A stretch of DNA of 27,289 nucleotides. Origin: Candidatus Competibacteraceae bacterium (GTDB taxonomy: Bacteria; Pseudomonadota; Gammaproteobacteria; Competibacterales; Competibacteraceae). The notes beneath the pieces are model-generated. The model searched no databases. It was not told where the DNA came from and saw only the letters and a list, made by a program, of their open reading frames with translations. Positions 18,014-26,762 of the stretch are shown one piece after another. Each line of letters starts with the position of its first letter. The first letter of the stretch is position 1. A program made the translations under genes and the position numbers. The DNA is taken from NCBI GenBank assembly GCA_020445045.1, contig JAGRHI010000246.1, positions 1-27,289 of the forward strand, written 5' to 3'.

Positions 18014-19786
18014 ATGACGCAACATAACCAGGAGGGCATGAAGCATCTTAGGGAAAAAGCCGAAGCCAGCGTTGCGGAACATCAACCGGAAATATCGGAT
18101 CTCTCCATCGAGCAGATCCGCAAGCTGGTTCACGAATTGCGGGTCCACCAGATCGAACTGGAGCTGCAGAACGAAGAACTGCGGCGCCTGATGACGGAGC
18201 TGGAGCAATCCCGCAATCAGTTCTCCATCCTCTTTCACCAGGCGCCGATCGGCTATCTGGCGCTGGACGATGTCGGATTGATTCACGAGACCAACGAAAC
18301 GTTCTGCCGGATGGTGGGCCGCAACCGGAATCAATTGCTGGGCAGCCCGTTCGCGGATTGCCTGGAAGGCGACGACCGCAGCGTGTTTCTCTCGCGCTAT
18401 CGGGCATTTTTCAAGAATCCGATCGGAAAAAACCTGGAAGCGCTGATCCCGCGCGGGCCGGGCGCGGCGTTTCACGCGCATATGGAAGGAACGATCATCG
18501 CCACGCCCATGGGGCGTTCGCAGCGCGATCACCAACCCCTGCTGTTGTTGACGATCACCGACATCAGCGAGCGCAAGCGGGCCGAGGAAAGACGCCTGCA
18601 ACTGGAACGACAGATGCAGCAGACCCAGAAACTGGAAAGCCTGGGGGTGCTGGCCGGCGGTATCGCCCACGACTTCAACAACCTCCTGACCATTATCCTG
18701 GGTAACACCAGCCTAGCGCTGGACGATCTGCCGCCGCTGTCTCCGGCCAGCGAAAGCCTGCTGACGATCGAGAAGACCTCGCTGCGCGCCGCCGAGCTCT
18801 GCCGCCAGATTCTGGCTTATTCCGGCAAGGGCCGTTTCGTCATCGACGACATCCGACTGGGCAATCTGGTCGGGGACATGTTCTCCCTGTTGCAGTCCTC
18901 CATTTCGAAGAAAGCCACGCTCAACCTGAATCTGAAGGAACCGCTGCCCCCGTTGCACGGCGACCCCGGCCAGATCCGCCAAGTCATCATGAACCTAGTG
19001 ACCAACGCCTCGGAAGCCATCGGCGACCGCGGCGGCGTCGTCACGATCTCGACCGGCCTGATGCAGTGCTCGCGCGAGTATCTTTGTGAGGCTTATCTCT
19101 ACGAAAACCTGGCCGAAGGGCTGTATGTCTGGTTCGAAGTCTCGGACACAGGCACCGGCATGGATCAGGAAACTCAGCGGCGCATCTTCGAACCGTTTTT
19201 TACCACCAAATTCACCGGTCGGGGCTTGGGTCTGTCGGCCGTGCTGGGCATCGTGCGCGGCCATAAGGGCGCGCTCAAGGTGTACAGCAAGCCAGGCAAG
19301 GGCACTACGGTCAAGGTACTGTTCCCCGCCTTGGCGGAAGGGAAGTTTTCCGCTGAACAGGGCACTGCCCCGAAAGCCGGTACCTGGAACTGGAAAGGCG
19401 CTGGCACCATTCTGTTGGTGGACGACGAGGAATCGGTTCGAACCCTGGGAACCCGCATGCTGGAGCGGATCGGCTTCAAGGTGCTGCTCGCCGCGGACGG
19501 ACAGGAGGCGCTGGACATCTACCGCAACCGGCGCGACGAGATTGCGCTGATCCTACTCGATCTGACCATGCCGCACATGGATGGTGAGGAAACCCTGCAC
19601 GAACTGCGGCGAATCGACGCCAAAGCGCGGGTCGTGATCTCAAGCGGCTACACCGAGGCCGAAATCGCCCCGCAGTTCGCGGGCAAGCTGCTATTCGGCT
19701 TTTTGCAAAAACCCTATACCCTGAGCGCGCTGACGCAATGTCTGCGCGATGCAATGGGTGATAGCGAAATCCCGACGGAACCCTAG
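18014..19786 (+). CDS. PAS-containing hybrid histidine kinase with receiver
   Basis: A 590-residue soluble-looking kinase. A helical N-terminus (about 30-70, VHELRVHQIELELQNEEL) leads into a PAS domain (about 70-185), a dimerisation helix with the phospho-accepting His219 (GGIAHDFNNLL), and a HATPase domain with N-box NLVTNASEA (about 327-335), G1 DTGTGM (about 378-383) and GRGLGLSAV. A C-terminal receiver (about 465-585) has the acidic pair D470-D471, phospho-acceptor D516 (LLDLTMPHMDG) and K566. No transmembrane segment is seen. It is set 77 bases after the CheB-CheR-PAS gene and may be the kinase that this protein lacks. The single-domain regulator at 13710 is a likely phosphate receiver. 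The pairing is inferred from order. Confidence 0.92.
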   Translation: MTQHNQEGMKHLREKAEASVAEHQPEISDLSIEQIRKLVHELRVHQIELELQNEELRRLMTELEQSRNQFSILFHQAPIGYLALDDVGLIHETNETFCRMVGRNRNQLLGSPFADCLEGDDRSVFLSRYRAFFKNPIGKNLEALIPRGPGAAFHAHMEGTIIATPMGRSQRDHQPLLLLTITDISERKRAEERRLQLERQMQQTQKLESLGVLAGGIAHDFNNLLTIILGNTSLALDDLPPLSPASESLLTIEKTSLRAAELCRQILAYSGKGRFVIDDIRLGNLVGDMFSLLQSSISKKATLNLNLKEPLPPLHGDPGQIRQVIMNLVTNASEAIGDRGGVVTISTGLMQCSREYLCEAYLYENLAEGLYVWFEVSDTGTGMDQETQRRIFEPFFTTKFTGRGLGLSAVLGIVRGHKGALKVYSKPGKGTTVKVLFPALAEGKFSAEQGTAPKAGTWNWKGAGTILLVDDEESVRTLGTRMLERIGFKVLLAADGQEALDIYRNRRDEIALILLDLTMPHMDGEETLHELRRIDAKARVVISSGYTEAEIAPQFAGKLLFGFLQKPYTLSALTQCLRDAMGDSEIPTEP

Positions 19787-19813
19787 GATGACGCATCGCC
19801 CGAGGATCTCCAG

Positions 19814-20134
19814 ATGACCGAGGCACCCGCCGCGCATCGTCTCACTCCCCTGGCCCAGCGCCACGACGCGCTGCTCGATGCCCTGGAGGCCTATGCCGCC
19901 ACGTTGAACGAGGCCATCACCGACGCCCTCGCCGACGGCGCCACCGCCCGGGCCCGGTCACTGGCCGGCTTCGCTCATCTGGCGCTGGGCTCGCTGGCCG
20001 CCTCGGTCCAGCAACAACAATTGCAGGCCACCGAACGCTTGCGAAGGTTGAGTACCCCCAACGAATCCATCAGCAGCCGTCCGAAGATCGAGTCGGACTT
20101 GCAGACGCCGCCGTCGGCCCACAACATCGGCTAA
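19814..20134 (+). CDS. Small helical hypothetical protein, 106 aa
   Basis: I do not recognise this family. The 106 residues are Ala/Leu/Gln-rich and probably form two long helices (about 10-85), followed by a polar Ser/Pro tail. No signal peptide, membrane segment or metal motif is seen. GAGG lies 8 bases before the ATG, and the gene follows the hybrid kinase by 27 bases in the same direction, so it is probably the next gene of the operon. The codon use looks like that of its neighbours. It could be a small partner of the kinase; nothing in the sequence shows this. Confidence 0.6.
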   Translation: MTEAPAAHRLTPLAQRHDALLDALEAYAATLNEAITDALADGATARARSLAGFAHLALGSLAASVQQQQLQATERLRRLSTPNESISSRPKIESDLQTPPSAHNIG

Positions 20135-20214
20135 CCGAGCCGTCGGTCTACTCTTGCAAAGCGCACGCTGACCCCGATGCAGGCGGCCGAGTACCCCAAC
20201 CCTGACAAATCGCC

Positions 20215-21219
20215 ATGCCGACTCCGCCCCATCCCCAGATCCCAACGGCATCCCACTGCCTGATCTGCCAGGCCCCGCTGCCGTTCAACCCGACGCGGCC
20301 CCGCTCGCTTTGCGCGCGCGCGGAGTGCCACCAGCGCTATTCGCTGCTCCAACGGCGGGGTCAAGTCTGCCGGGTTTGCGGTCGCCCGCTGTCGGCGCGG
20401 GAGCAGCCTACCCAAACCTGTGCCACCGCGGCATGCCAGCGGGCGGCGGTCAAGAACTATGCGGTTCAGGTGTACGAACGCAACCAGGCGCGCTACACGG
20501 CTCTACTGCGGCGGGAGATCGAAGATGCCACGCAGCTGCGCGACCAGGTATTGGCCACCTTTGGCATCCACGGGCCGGACTCCTTTCCCCTGGTGGTGAC
20601 ACCCTCCGTGACGGCGGGGCTCGCCCCGCTGCCGGAGCAGCGCAAAGAGGTGTTTCGCGAACACTTGACGGCGTTGGTCGAGCAAGCCTTCGACCCGTCC
20701 CCAGCGCCCGTCGAACCGCCTGAGCGCCCATCGACGCGGCCACCGGAACTGGAACCGGAACCGGAACCCCGCGCCCGGACGGTACTGGAACAAGCCTGCG
20801 CGCGCTGCCGGGGTTTCTGCTGTCAGGGTGGGGGAGATCACGCCTATCTCGACGTCGAGACTCTGCGCGCTTATCGGGCGGCGCATCCAGAGCAGGACGC
20901 TTCCGCCGTGACCACCGCCTATTTGGACCGCGTGGGCTCTCGGACCTATCAGGGTTCCTGCCTTTATCATCAGGCCGATGGTTGCGCTTTGCCTCGGGAG
21001 ATGCGTTCGGATCTCTGCAACCGATTTTTCTGTAAGGCGCTGCTGGAGTTCCGGTACAACCTGCCCGTCAGCGGTCCGGTTCGCGGCTTTTTCGTGACCG
21101 CCGACTACGGTGAACTGCATACCGCCACCTTGGTTCATGAACGCCATGCGCTGATCGTTTCGAAAGCAGGACGAGACCCTTCCCCTCCGGCGGTCGACAT
21201 CGATCACGACGAAGGGTGA
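20215..21219 (+). CDS. Cysteine-rich protein: two zinc-binding-like modules plus CxxCxGxCC domain
   Basis: This 334-residue protein has two similar N-terminal modules with four cysteines each: C15-x2-C18-x14-C33-x4-C38 and C52-x2-C55-x13-C69-x4-C74. These look like zinc ribbons. A helical segment (about 80-155) and a Pro/Glu-rich linker (about 160-188) follow. The C-terminal domain begins CARCRGFCC (C195, C198, C202, C203) and goes on with C249, C257, C268 and C273 (DLCNRFFCKALL); this resembles the YkgJ-like metal-chelating family, whose members are thought to bind zinc or iron and possibly an iron-sulphur centre. I know of no function for the combination. It is separated from the small helical gene by 80 bases; the ATG has a weak ribosome binding site. 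Convergent with the HAD gene. Confidence 0.75.
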   Translation: MPTPPHPQIPTASHCLICQAPLPFNPTRPRSLCARAECHQRYSLLQRRGQVCRVCGRPLSAREQPTQTCATAACQRAAVKNYAVQVYERNQARYTALLRREIEDATQLRDQVLATFGIHGPDSFPLVVTPSVTAGLAPLPEQRKEVFREHLTALVEQAFDPSPAPVEPPERPSTRPPELEPEPEPRARTVLEQACARCRGFCCQGGGDHAYLDVETLRAYRAAHPEQDASAVTTAYLDRVGSRTYQGSCLYHQADGCALPREMRSDLCNRFFCKALLEFRYNLPVSGPVRGFFVTADYGELHTATLVHERHALIVSKAGRDPSPPAVDIDHDEG

Positions 21220-21340
21220 GCCCCCTCGCAAGTCGAGGATGGACGGTATCGATGCCGGGCAATCACGCCTTGTGTTTTTATGAATATTGATCAGCCTGGG
21301 TCACTGTTGGCTTCGCCGCGCTTTTGCTCAAACTTGATGC

Positions 21341-21892
21341 TCAGGGCGTGGCGGCCATCCATCGCAAGGCTTGCGTCAGGCTTGGCAGGAATCGCTCGAT
21401 GCCCGGCGCGGGCCGTGGCGCGAAACGGGCATGCCAGTAAGGATTGGCACGAATCCGCGCATCGACCTCGTCGAGGATGCGCGCCGTCCAGTTGGGATCG
21501 TCGGGCGCTACGACCAACACCTCGAAACGGTGATCCACGCCCTCCATGGCCACGCCCGGCGAATCGTCCACATGCAGGTCGATCCCAAAAGCGGGAGGAT
21601 ACTTCGACGGCCCGCGCAAGCCGACTTTTCGCTCGTGCACGGTCCGATTGATCACGCCTTCAACCTGGATTCCGCAACTACCGAACCAGGATTTCAGGTA
21701 GTGGGTAGATCGATCGGAGGAAGTGTAGATCCAGATCTTGCAACGCCTGCGGACCAGCGCCGCCATCAGCGACTCCGTACCCCGTCGCAGACGTTCGGGG
21801 TAGCGCCAGCGGCGCCAGCGGGAAATTTCCCGTTCGGTGGGCACGGATGCATCACAAACCAGGGTATCGTCGATATCGAAGGAAATGCGCAT
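21341..21892 (-). CDS. HAD-superfamily phosphatase-like protein
   Basis: A 183-residue HAD protein without a large cap domain. Motif I is FDIDDTL with the nucleophile Asp6 and acid/base Asp8. Motif II is the TSS at 57-59 after WIYTSS. A lysine in the SKYPP region (about 97) may be motif III, and DLHVDDSPG (Asp109, Asp110) is motif IV. All residues needed for phosphoryl transfer seem present. The substrate is unknown. It is the last gene of the pst-ppk1 series, 25 bases after ppk1, which makes a phosphate-related role plausible but unproven. AAGAG lies about 9 bases before the ATG. Confidence 0.78.
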   Translation of the reverse strand: MRISFDIDDTLVCDASVPTEREISRWRRWRYPERLRRGTESLMAALVRRRCKIWIYTSSDRSTHYLKSWFGSCGIQVEGVINRTVHERKVGLRGPSKYPPAFGIDLHVDDSPGVAMEGVDHRFEVLVVAPDDPNWTARILDEVDARIRANPYWHARFAPRPAPGIERFLPSLTQALRWMAATP

Positions 21893-21917
21893 GAATCAAG
21901 CTCTTATTGTTATTTGA

Positions 21918-24122
21918 TCAGGGTAGGATCGCCGCGCGCCGCCGGGTCAAATCCATCAGCCAAGTGTGGGTCCCCAACGCGGCCGGCCCTGATTCTTCTT
22001 CCGCCGGCTCGCCGCGAACGTAACTGCCATCGGGTCGCATCAACCAGGCCTGCCGGCGGTCTTGCAGGCAAATGTCGAGAATTTCCCACAAGCGCTCGCG
22101 CGCCGCCCGATCCTCGACCGGTGTCGCCGCCTCGACCCGACGCGACAGGTTGCGGAACATCCAGTCGGCCGAACCGATATAGAACTCGCCCGCCAGCGGG
22201 TCTTCCTGGCCGTTGGCGAAATGGAAAATCCGCGAATGTTCGAGAAAACGGCCGATGATCGAACGCACCCGCACGTTCTCGGTCCAGCCGGGCACGCCGG
22301 GCGCCAGACAGCAGAAACCGCGCACGATCAGATCGACCGGCACTCCGGCTTGCGAAGCCGCCGACAGTGCCCGCGCCAGCACCAGATCCTCGACCTGGTT
22401 CATCTTGGCGACGATGCGCGCCGGTCGTCCGGCCTGACGGTGTTCGATTTCCCGCTCGATACTTTGCAGAAAACGTTGGCGCATGTTGATCGGCGCGACC
22501 AGCAGCTTCTCGAAACGCGGCGCGCGCGAGCAACCGGTCAGATAGTGAAACAGGTTGACCACATCCCTGGTGATGGCCGGATTGCAGGTCAACAGGCCGA
22601 CGTCGGTGTACAGCCGGGCGGTCTTGACGTGGTAGTTGCCGGTGCCGACATGGGCGTAGCAGCGCAGGTCATGCCCTTCCTTGCGCACCACCAACGCCAC
22701 CTTGGTATGGGTCTTCAACCCCATCACGCCATAGGTGACGTGCGCGCCGGCCTTTTGCAGCTCTTGGGCCCAAAGCAGGTTGCGGGCCTCGTCGAAGCGC
22801 GCCTTCAGCTCGATCGCGCAGGCGACCTGCTTGCCGGCCTCGGCGGCGCGGATCAGCGAGCGCACGAACGGCGTGTCGTCGCCGACCCGGTAGACCGTCA
22901 TCTTGATCGCCACCGTCTGCGGGTCGATGGCGGCGTCGCTGATGAAATTCTCGACACTTAGGTCGAAGCTGTCGTAAGGGTGATGGAGCAGCAGGTCGCC
23001 GGCCTGAATCGCCGCGAAGATGTCGACGCTTTCATCGGGCAGGCGCGGTGGCGGCAACGGTGTCCAGTGTGGATCGCGCAAGCCGGGCACGTCCAGGCCG
23101 GCGATCTGGAACAGACCGGTGTAGTCGAGCAGGCCGGGCAGTTCGTACACATCGTCCTCGGTCAGTTCGAACCGCTCCATCAGCCCCTGCCGCAGCGCGG
23201 GATTGGCGTCCGGCGCCAGATCCATCCGCACCACCGGCTCGAAGCGCCGCTGCCGCAACGCCTCGGTTACTGCCTCGCGCAGACTTTCCTCCTCCTCGTC
23301 GAGCTCGATCTCGGCGTTGCGCAGAATGCGGAACAGGGTGGCGTCAATCAATTCCATGCCGGGAAACAGCTTATCGGCGCTGTGCCGGATCAGATCCTCC
23401 AATCGCAGGAAGCGGCGCTCGCCGGGCGCGGCATCGGCCTTGAGCGGAATCCACGACGGCAGCATGGTCGGAATCTTGACCCGCACCGGCACGTATTCCT
23501 CGGTGTCCGGGTCGCGCAGGATGAAGCCCCAATTGGTCGACAGATTCGACATGAACGGGAAGGGGTGCGCCGGGTCCAGGCCGAGCGGAGTCAGCGCCGG
23601 CGAGACGTTGCGGTCGAAGAATTGAGAAGCCTCGTCCCACTGGGCCTCGGTCAGTTCGTCCCAGGTGGCGAGGCGAATACCGTGACCGGTCAGTACCGGC
23701 AGCAGCGCCTGATAGCAACGCGCCTGCTCCACCAGCAAATCGAGCACCGATTCGCGGATTTGCGCGAGCCGGTCGCGGGCACTACCGGTCCGCGTCACCG
23801 GATCATCTTCGCTTTCGACCTCCGCCACGCCGCGCAGCAACCCGACCCGCTTCATGTAGAACTCGTCGAGGTTCGAGGTGAAGATCGCCAGAAACTTGAG
23901 CCGTTCCAACAGGGGGGTACGCTCGTCCAGCGCCTCGTGCAGCACGCGCCGGTTGAATTCGAGCCAGCTCAGATCGCGATCGACCCAGGCATGGGCCAAC
24001 AGCCCCTCGCGTGGGGCGAGCGGCTGTTCGGATTCGGCCACGCCGCGCCGCGCCTGGCCGCGTTTGGGTTTGGCCCGCTTCAAGCTCAGGGATGACCGGG
24101 TCTCGTTCTTATCGGAGGGCAT
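21918..24122 (-). CDS. ppk1: Polyphosphate kinase 1
   Basis: PPK1 reversibly polymerises the terminal phosphate of ATP into polyphosphate. The 734 residues contain the N-domain start WVDRDLSWLEFNRRVL (about 46-61), SNLDEFYMKRVG (about 83-94), the autophosphorylated histidine at 498 in GTGNYHVKTARLYTD, a second conserved histidine at 629 in RFLEHSRI, and YIGSADWMFRN after it. A basic N-terminal extension of about 40 residues (KRAKPKRGQARRG) makes it longer than the E. coli enzyme. The ATG follows the upstream stop without a gap (TGAATG), so translation is probably coupled to the Fic-like gene. The series with pst genes ties polyphosphate synthesis to phosphate import. Confidence 0.96.
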   Translation of the reverse strand: MPSDKNETRSSLSLKRAKPKRGQARRGVAESEQPLAPREGLLAHAWVDRDLSWLEFNRRVLHEALDERTPLLERLKFLAIFTSNLDEFYMKRVGLLRGVAEVESEDDPVTRTGSARDRLAQIRESVLDLLVEQARCYQALLPVLTGHGIRLATWDELTEAQWDEASQFFDRNVSPALTPLGLDPAHPFPFMSNLSTNWGFILRDPDTEEYVPVRVKIPTMLPSWIPLKADAAPGERRFLRLEDLIRHSADKLFPGMELIDATLFRILRNAEIELDEEEESLREAVTEALRQRRFEPVVRMDLAPDANPALRQGLMERFELTEDDVYELPGLLDYTGLFQIAGLDVPGLRDPHWTPLPPPRLPDESVDIFAAIQAGDLLLHHPYDSFDLSVENFISDAAIDPQTVAIKMTVYRVGDDTPFVRSLIRAAEAGKQVACAIELKARFDEARNLLWAQELQKAGAHVTYGVMGLKTHTKVALVVRKEGHDLRCYAHVGTGNYHVKTARLYTDVGLLTCNPAITRDVVNLFHYLTGCSRAPRFEKLLVAPINMRQRFLQSIEREIEHRQAGRPARIVAKMNQVEDLVLARALSAASQAGVPVDLIVRGFCCLAPGVPGWTENVRVRSIIGRFLEHSRIFHFANGQEDPLAGEFYIGSADWMFRNLSRRVEAATPVEDRAARERLWEILDICLQDRRQAWLMRPDGSYVRGEPAEEESGPAALGTHTWLMDLTRRRAAILP

Positions 24123-24821
24123 TCAGGAGTTTTCTCCAAGTAAGGATTTTGCACTTTCGCACGAGTCCACCGCGCTCAAGTAGCTGGAATCGGCCTGCTT
24201 TTCCAGAAATCGGGCAAAACGCTTGGTGATGCCCGGTAGCCGAAACAAGGCCACCGGCCCGTGTTTGCTGGTGTTGCGGATCATCGTCGATGGATCGAAA
24301 TAGGCCATGGCATTTTCCACGGTCAGTACGAACGGCGGTTTTCCGGCGCGCCGCAATACGTAACTCGCGAGCAGGACTCCGGTGCGATGGTTGCCTTCGA
24401 TGAATAGTTGCGGCTTGCTGAGCATCCATACATAGAGACCAGCGGCCAATCGCCAAACCGACCGCTCCGAGGAATGGTGGGCGCGCCATTCGGCGAGATC
24501 CTCGATGCCACCTCCCGGCTCTTCGTAGAACCGGCACTTGGTGGCTTCGATGTGCCGGCGGAATTCGGCACGCCGTGTTTGATCTGGACCGCACAAGACG
24601 ATGTTGTTTAATTCGAGCAGGTACTTATGCTTGCCCATGGCAAAAAGGTCGATGCCCCAATCGGCGAGGATATCGACATAGGAATAACCGGCCAGCAGAT
24701 TTTCGACGACCTCGTCACTCATCGGGTCCCGCTGCCAGCTCAGTTGCTGGTTGATAGCATCGAATTCCATTTGCACCCGGCGCAAGGAACATTCGATCGC
24801 GGGGAGGTTTAACAAGCCCAC
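24123..24821 (-). CDS. Fic-like protein lacking the catalytic histidine
   Basis: A 232-residue protein with a segment that aligns with the Fic motif HPFx(D/E)GNGRxxR. Here it reads QLFIEGNHRT (138-147), so the catalytic His is Gln138 and the second glycine is His145, while Phe140, Glu142, Gly143, Asn144 and Arg146 are kept. Helices before and after (RLAAGLYVWML, VLLASYVLRRAG) fit a Fic fold. Active Fic proteins transfer AMP or other groups to target hydroxyls; without the histidine this chemistry is doubtful, so it may be a binding protein or use other chemistry. The GTG start lies 11 bases after the pstS stop; an internal ATG at 24770 is an alternative. No antitoxin motif or partner gene is seen. 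Its position between pstS and ppk1 is unusual. Confidence 0.65.
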   Translation of the reverse strand: MGLLNLPAIECSLRRVQMEFDAINQQLSWQRDPMSDEVVENLLAGYSYVDILADWGIDLFAMGKHKYLLELNNIVLCGPDQTRRAEFRRHIEATKCRFYEEPGGGIEDLAEWRAHHSSERSVWRLAAGLYVWMLSKPQLFIEGNHRTGVLLASYVLRRAGKPPFVLTVENAMAYFDPSTMIRNTSKHGPVALFRLPGITKRFARFLEKQADSSYLSAVDSCESAKSLLGENS

Positions 24822-24832
24822 GACTTGGCGAC

Positions 24833-25897
24833 TTACTGAACGCGATCCACCGCCGCGCGGGCGCGCATCGCCAAATCGGCGGGCAGGGGAATATAGCCCA
24901 TATCGCCGCTGAAGCGTTGTCCATCGGTCAGTGCCCAGTCGACAAACCCCTTCAGTGCCACCCCTTTTCGCGGCTCGCCATAATGATTGTGCAGCAGCAA
25001 CCAGGTCAAGGTCACGATCGGATAGGAGTCTTCGCCGTCAGGATCGGGCAGGAACAACCGTAAATTGCTGGGAACCTGGTTGACGTTGGCGGCGAGAGCG
25101 GCCCGACCACTTTGCGGGCCGGGTTCGACATAACGTCCGGCCTTGTTTTGCAAGTAGATCATGGGCAACCCCAGCCGCTTGGCGAAGCCGTACTCGACGT
25201 AACCGATCGAACCCCAACTGCGCTTGATGCGCCCGGCGACGCCTTCGTTGCCGCGCGCCACCGTGGAGATCCCCGGCCATTCGATGACCTTGCCGACGCC
25301 CGGACCCTGAGTGCGCCAAGTCTCGCTGATCGCGCTCAGATGGTTGGTCAGGGCATAGGTGGTGCCACTGCTATCCTTGCGCGCCACCAAGGTGATCGTT
25401 TGCTTGGGCAGCTTCAGGTCCGGGTTGAGCGCCTGGATGCGCGGATCGTCCCATTGCCGGATCTTGCCGGTAAAAATATCGGCATAAACATCCCGGCTCA
25501 GCTTCAGCGTCCCTTTCACCTCCGGCAGGTTGTAGGCCAGAACGATGATGCCCGCCGTGGTGGGAACCAGCGTCACCCCGGCTTTTGCCTGTGCGATTTG
25601 CGCGTCGTTCAGGGCCGCGTCGCTAGCGCCGAAATCGACTTTCCGCTCCAGGAACAACTGGCTGCCCTCGCCACTGCCGACACCCTGATACTTGATGGAG
25701 ACGTTGGGATTGGCCTGGGTGTAAACGGCAATCCACTTTTGATAGAGCGGCGCGGGGAAAGTCGCGCCCGCCCCTCGCAACTCGACTTGACCCTTTGCCG
25801 ACGGTTCGGCCGACACCGGGTTCTGGCCAAGCGCCGAAGAAACCACGGCGGTGCAGCCAAACGCGGCAACCGCCGCCAATAGCCATCGCATAGCCAT
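24833..25897 (-). CDS. pstS: Phosphate-binding protein PstS
   Basis: A 354-residue periplasmic phosphate-binding protein of the Pst ABC importer. The signal peptide covers about 1-24 (hydrophobic core LLAAVAAFG, likely cut after ALG). The mature part opens with the family marker RGAGATFPAPLYQKW, and has KDSSGTTYALTNHL, a phosphate-contacting loop. There is a cysteine at 15 but no classical lipobox, so it is probably soluble. The ATG at 25897 is chosen because AAGGAG (25904-25909) stands 6 bases upstream; the reading frame continues further but into the pstB gene. It follows pstB by 17 bases, so pstS here is downstream of pstA and pstB rather than first. Confidence 0.94.
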   Translation of the reverse strand: MAMRWLLAAVAAFGCTAVVSSALGQNPVSAEPSAKGQVELRGAGATFPAPLYQKWIAVYTQANPNVSIKYQGVGSGEGSQLFLERKVDFGASDAALNDAQIAQAKAGVTLVPTTAGIIVLAYNLPEVKGTLKLSRDVYADIFTGKIRQWDDPRIQALNPDLKLPKQTITLVARKDSSGTTYALTNHLSAISETWRTQGPGVGKVIEWPGISTVARGNEGVAGRIKRSWGSIGYVEYGFAKRLGLPMIYLQNKAGRYVEPGPQSGRAALAANVNQVPSNLRLFLPDPDGEDSYPIVTLTWLLLHNHYGEPRKGVALKGFVDWALTDGQRFSGDMGYIPLPADLAMRARAAVDRVQ

Positions 25898-25903
25898 CAC
25901 GCT

Positions 25904-25909
25904 CTCCTT
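25904..25909 (-). promoter_or_regulatory. Ribosome binding site fixing the pstS start
   Basis: AAGGAG on the reverse strand stands 6 bases before the ATG ending at 25897 and 3 bases before an in-frame GTG. The spacing favours the ATG. Confidence 0.7.
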
Positions 25910-25914
25910 CGGCT

Positions 25915-26742
25915 TCAACTGAACTCGCCTCGGACGTATTTCCGGGTCAGCTCTTCTTGAGGGTCCTCGAAAATCCGCTGGGTAGCCCCCATTTCGACCA
26001 GATAACCGGTACGGCTGCCTTGGGAAATATCCACACCCATGAAGGCCGTCGTATCTGCCACCCGCATGGCCTGTTGCATGTTGTGGGTCACGATGGCAAT
26101 GGTGTAGTTTTCCTTGAGTTCGAGCATCAGCTCCTCGACCTTGCGGGTGGCGATGGGGTCCAGCGCCGAACAGGGTTCGTCCATCAGCAACACGTCGGGC
26201 TCGGTGGCGATGGCGCGGGCGATGCACAAGCGTTGTTGCTGGCCACCGGACAACGACAGTCCGCTGTTCTTGAGTTTGTCCTTGACCTCATTCCACAAGG
26301 CCGCGCCATTCAGGGCTTTTTCCACCCGTTCGTCCATGTCGCCCTTGAAGCGGTTCAGGCGCAGTCCAAAGGCGACGTTGTCGTAGATGCTCATCGAGAA
26401 CGGATTGGGCTGCTGGAACACCATGCCGATATAGCGACGCACCACCACCGGATCGACTTTCTTGTCGTAGATATCCTGACCGTGGTAGGTGACCTTGCCT
26501 TCGAAGCGGAAGACCGGGATCAGATCGTTCATCCGATTAAGGCTGCGCAACACGGTGCTTTTGCCGCAACCGGAAGGGCCGATGAAGCCGATGATCTTGT
26601 GCTTCTCGATCGGTAAATGGCTGTCGCGCACGGCCAGGAAGTCGCCGTAGAAGATTTTCTGGACCTGACAATCCATCACCATGTTGCCGGAAGTGGTGGT
26701 CTGGGCGGATTCAATCGCCGCCGTTTCCGCAATTGCATTCAT
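25915..26742 (-). CDS. pstB: Phosphate import ATP-binding protein PstB
   Basis: The 275-residue ATPase of the phosphate ABC importer. Walker A is GPSGCGKST, the Q-loop FQQPNPF, the signature LSGGQQQR, Walker B VLLMDEP followed by CSALDP, and the H-loop VTHNMQQA. An N-terminal extension of about 20 Ala/Thr/Ser-rich residues precedes the ABC domain. GAGG lies about 8 bases before the ATG. It follows pstA by 20 bases and precedes pstS by 17 bases, all on the reverse strand. The family assignment is certain. Confidence 0.97.
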   Translation of the reverse strand: MNAIAETAAIESAQTTTSGNMVMDCQVQKIFYGDFLAVRDSHLPIEKHKIIGFIGPSGCGKSTVLRSLNRMNDLIPVFRFEGKVTYHGQDIYDKKVDPVVVRRYIGMVFQQPNPFSMSIYDNVAFGLRLNRFKGDMDERVEKALNGAALWNEVKDKLKNSGLSLSGGQQQRLCIARAIATEPDVLLMDEPCSALDPIATRKVEELMLELKENYTIAIVTHNMQQAMRVADTTAFMGVDISQGSRTGYLVEMGATQRIFEDPQEELTRKYVRGEFS

Positions 26743-26762
26743 AATCGATAACCTCGAAAACC

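Noticed and set aside
21224..21238. Terminator between the cysteine-rich gene and the HAD gene
   Set aside because: Only a 5-bp stem (CCTCG/CGAGG) with no following T-run; too weak to call.
22980..24095. 371-codon forward ORF opposite ppk1
   Set aside because: It is antisense to conserved PPK1 motifs, with Gln/Gly/Arg-rich composition and no recognisable domain.
25112..25882. 256-codon forward ORF opposite pstS
   Set aside because: Antisense to clear PstS motifs; no domain.
25898..26227. Longer start for pstS
   Set aside because: The extension is the pstB gene read in another frame and would place the signal peptide internally.
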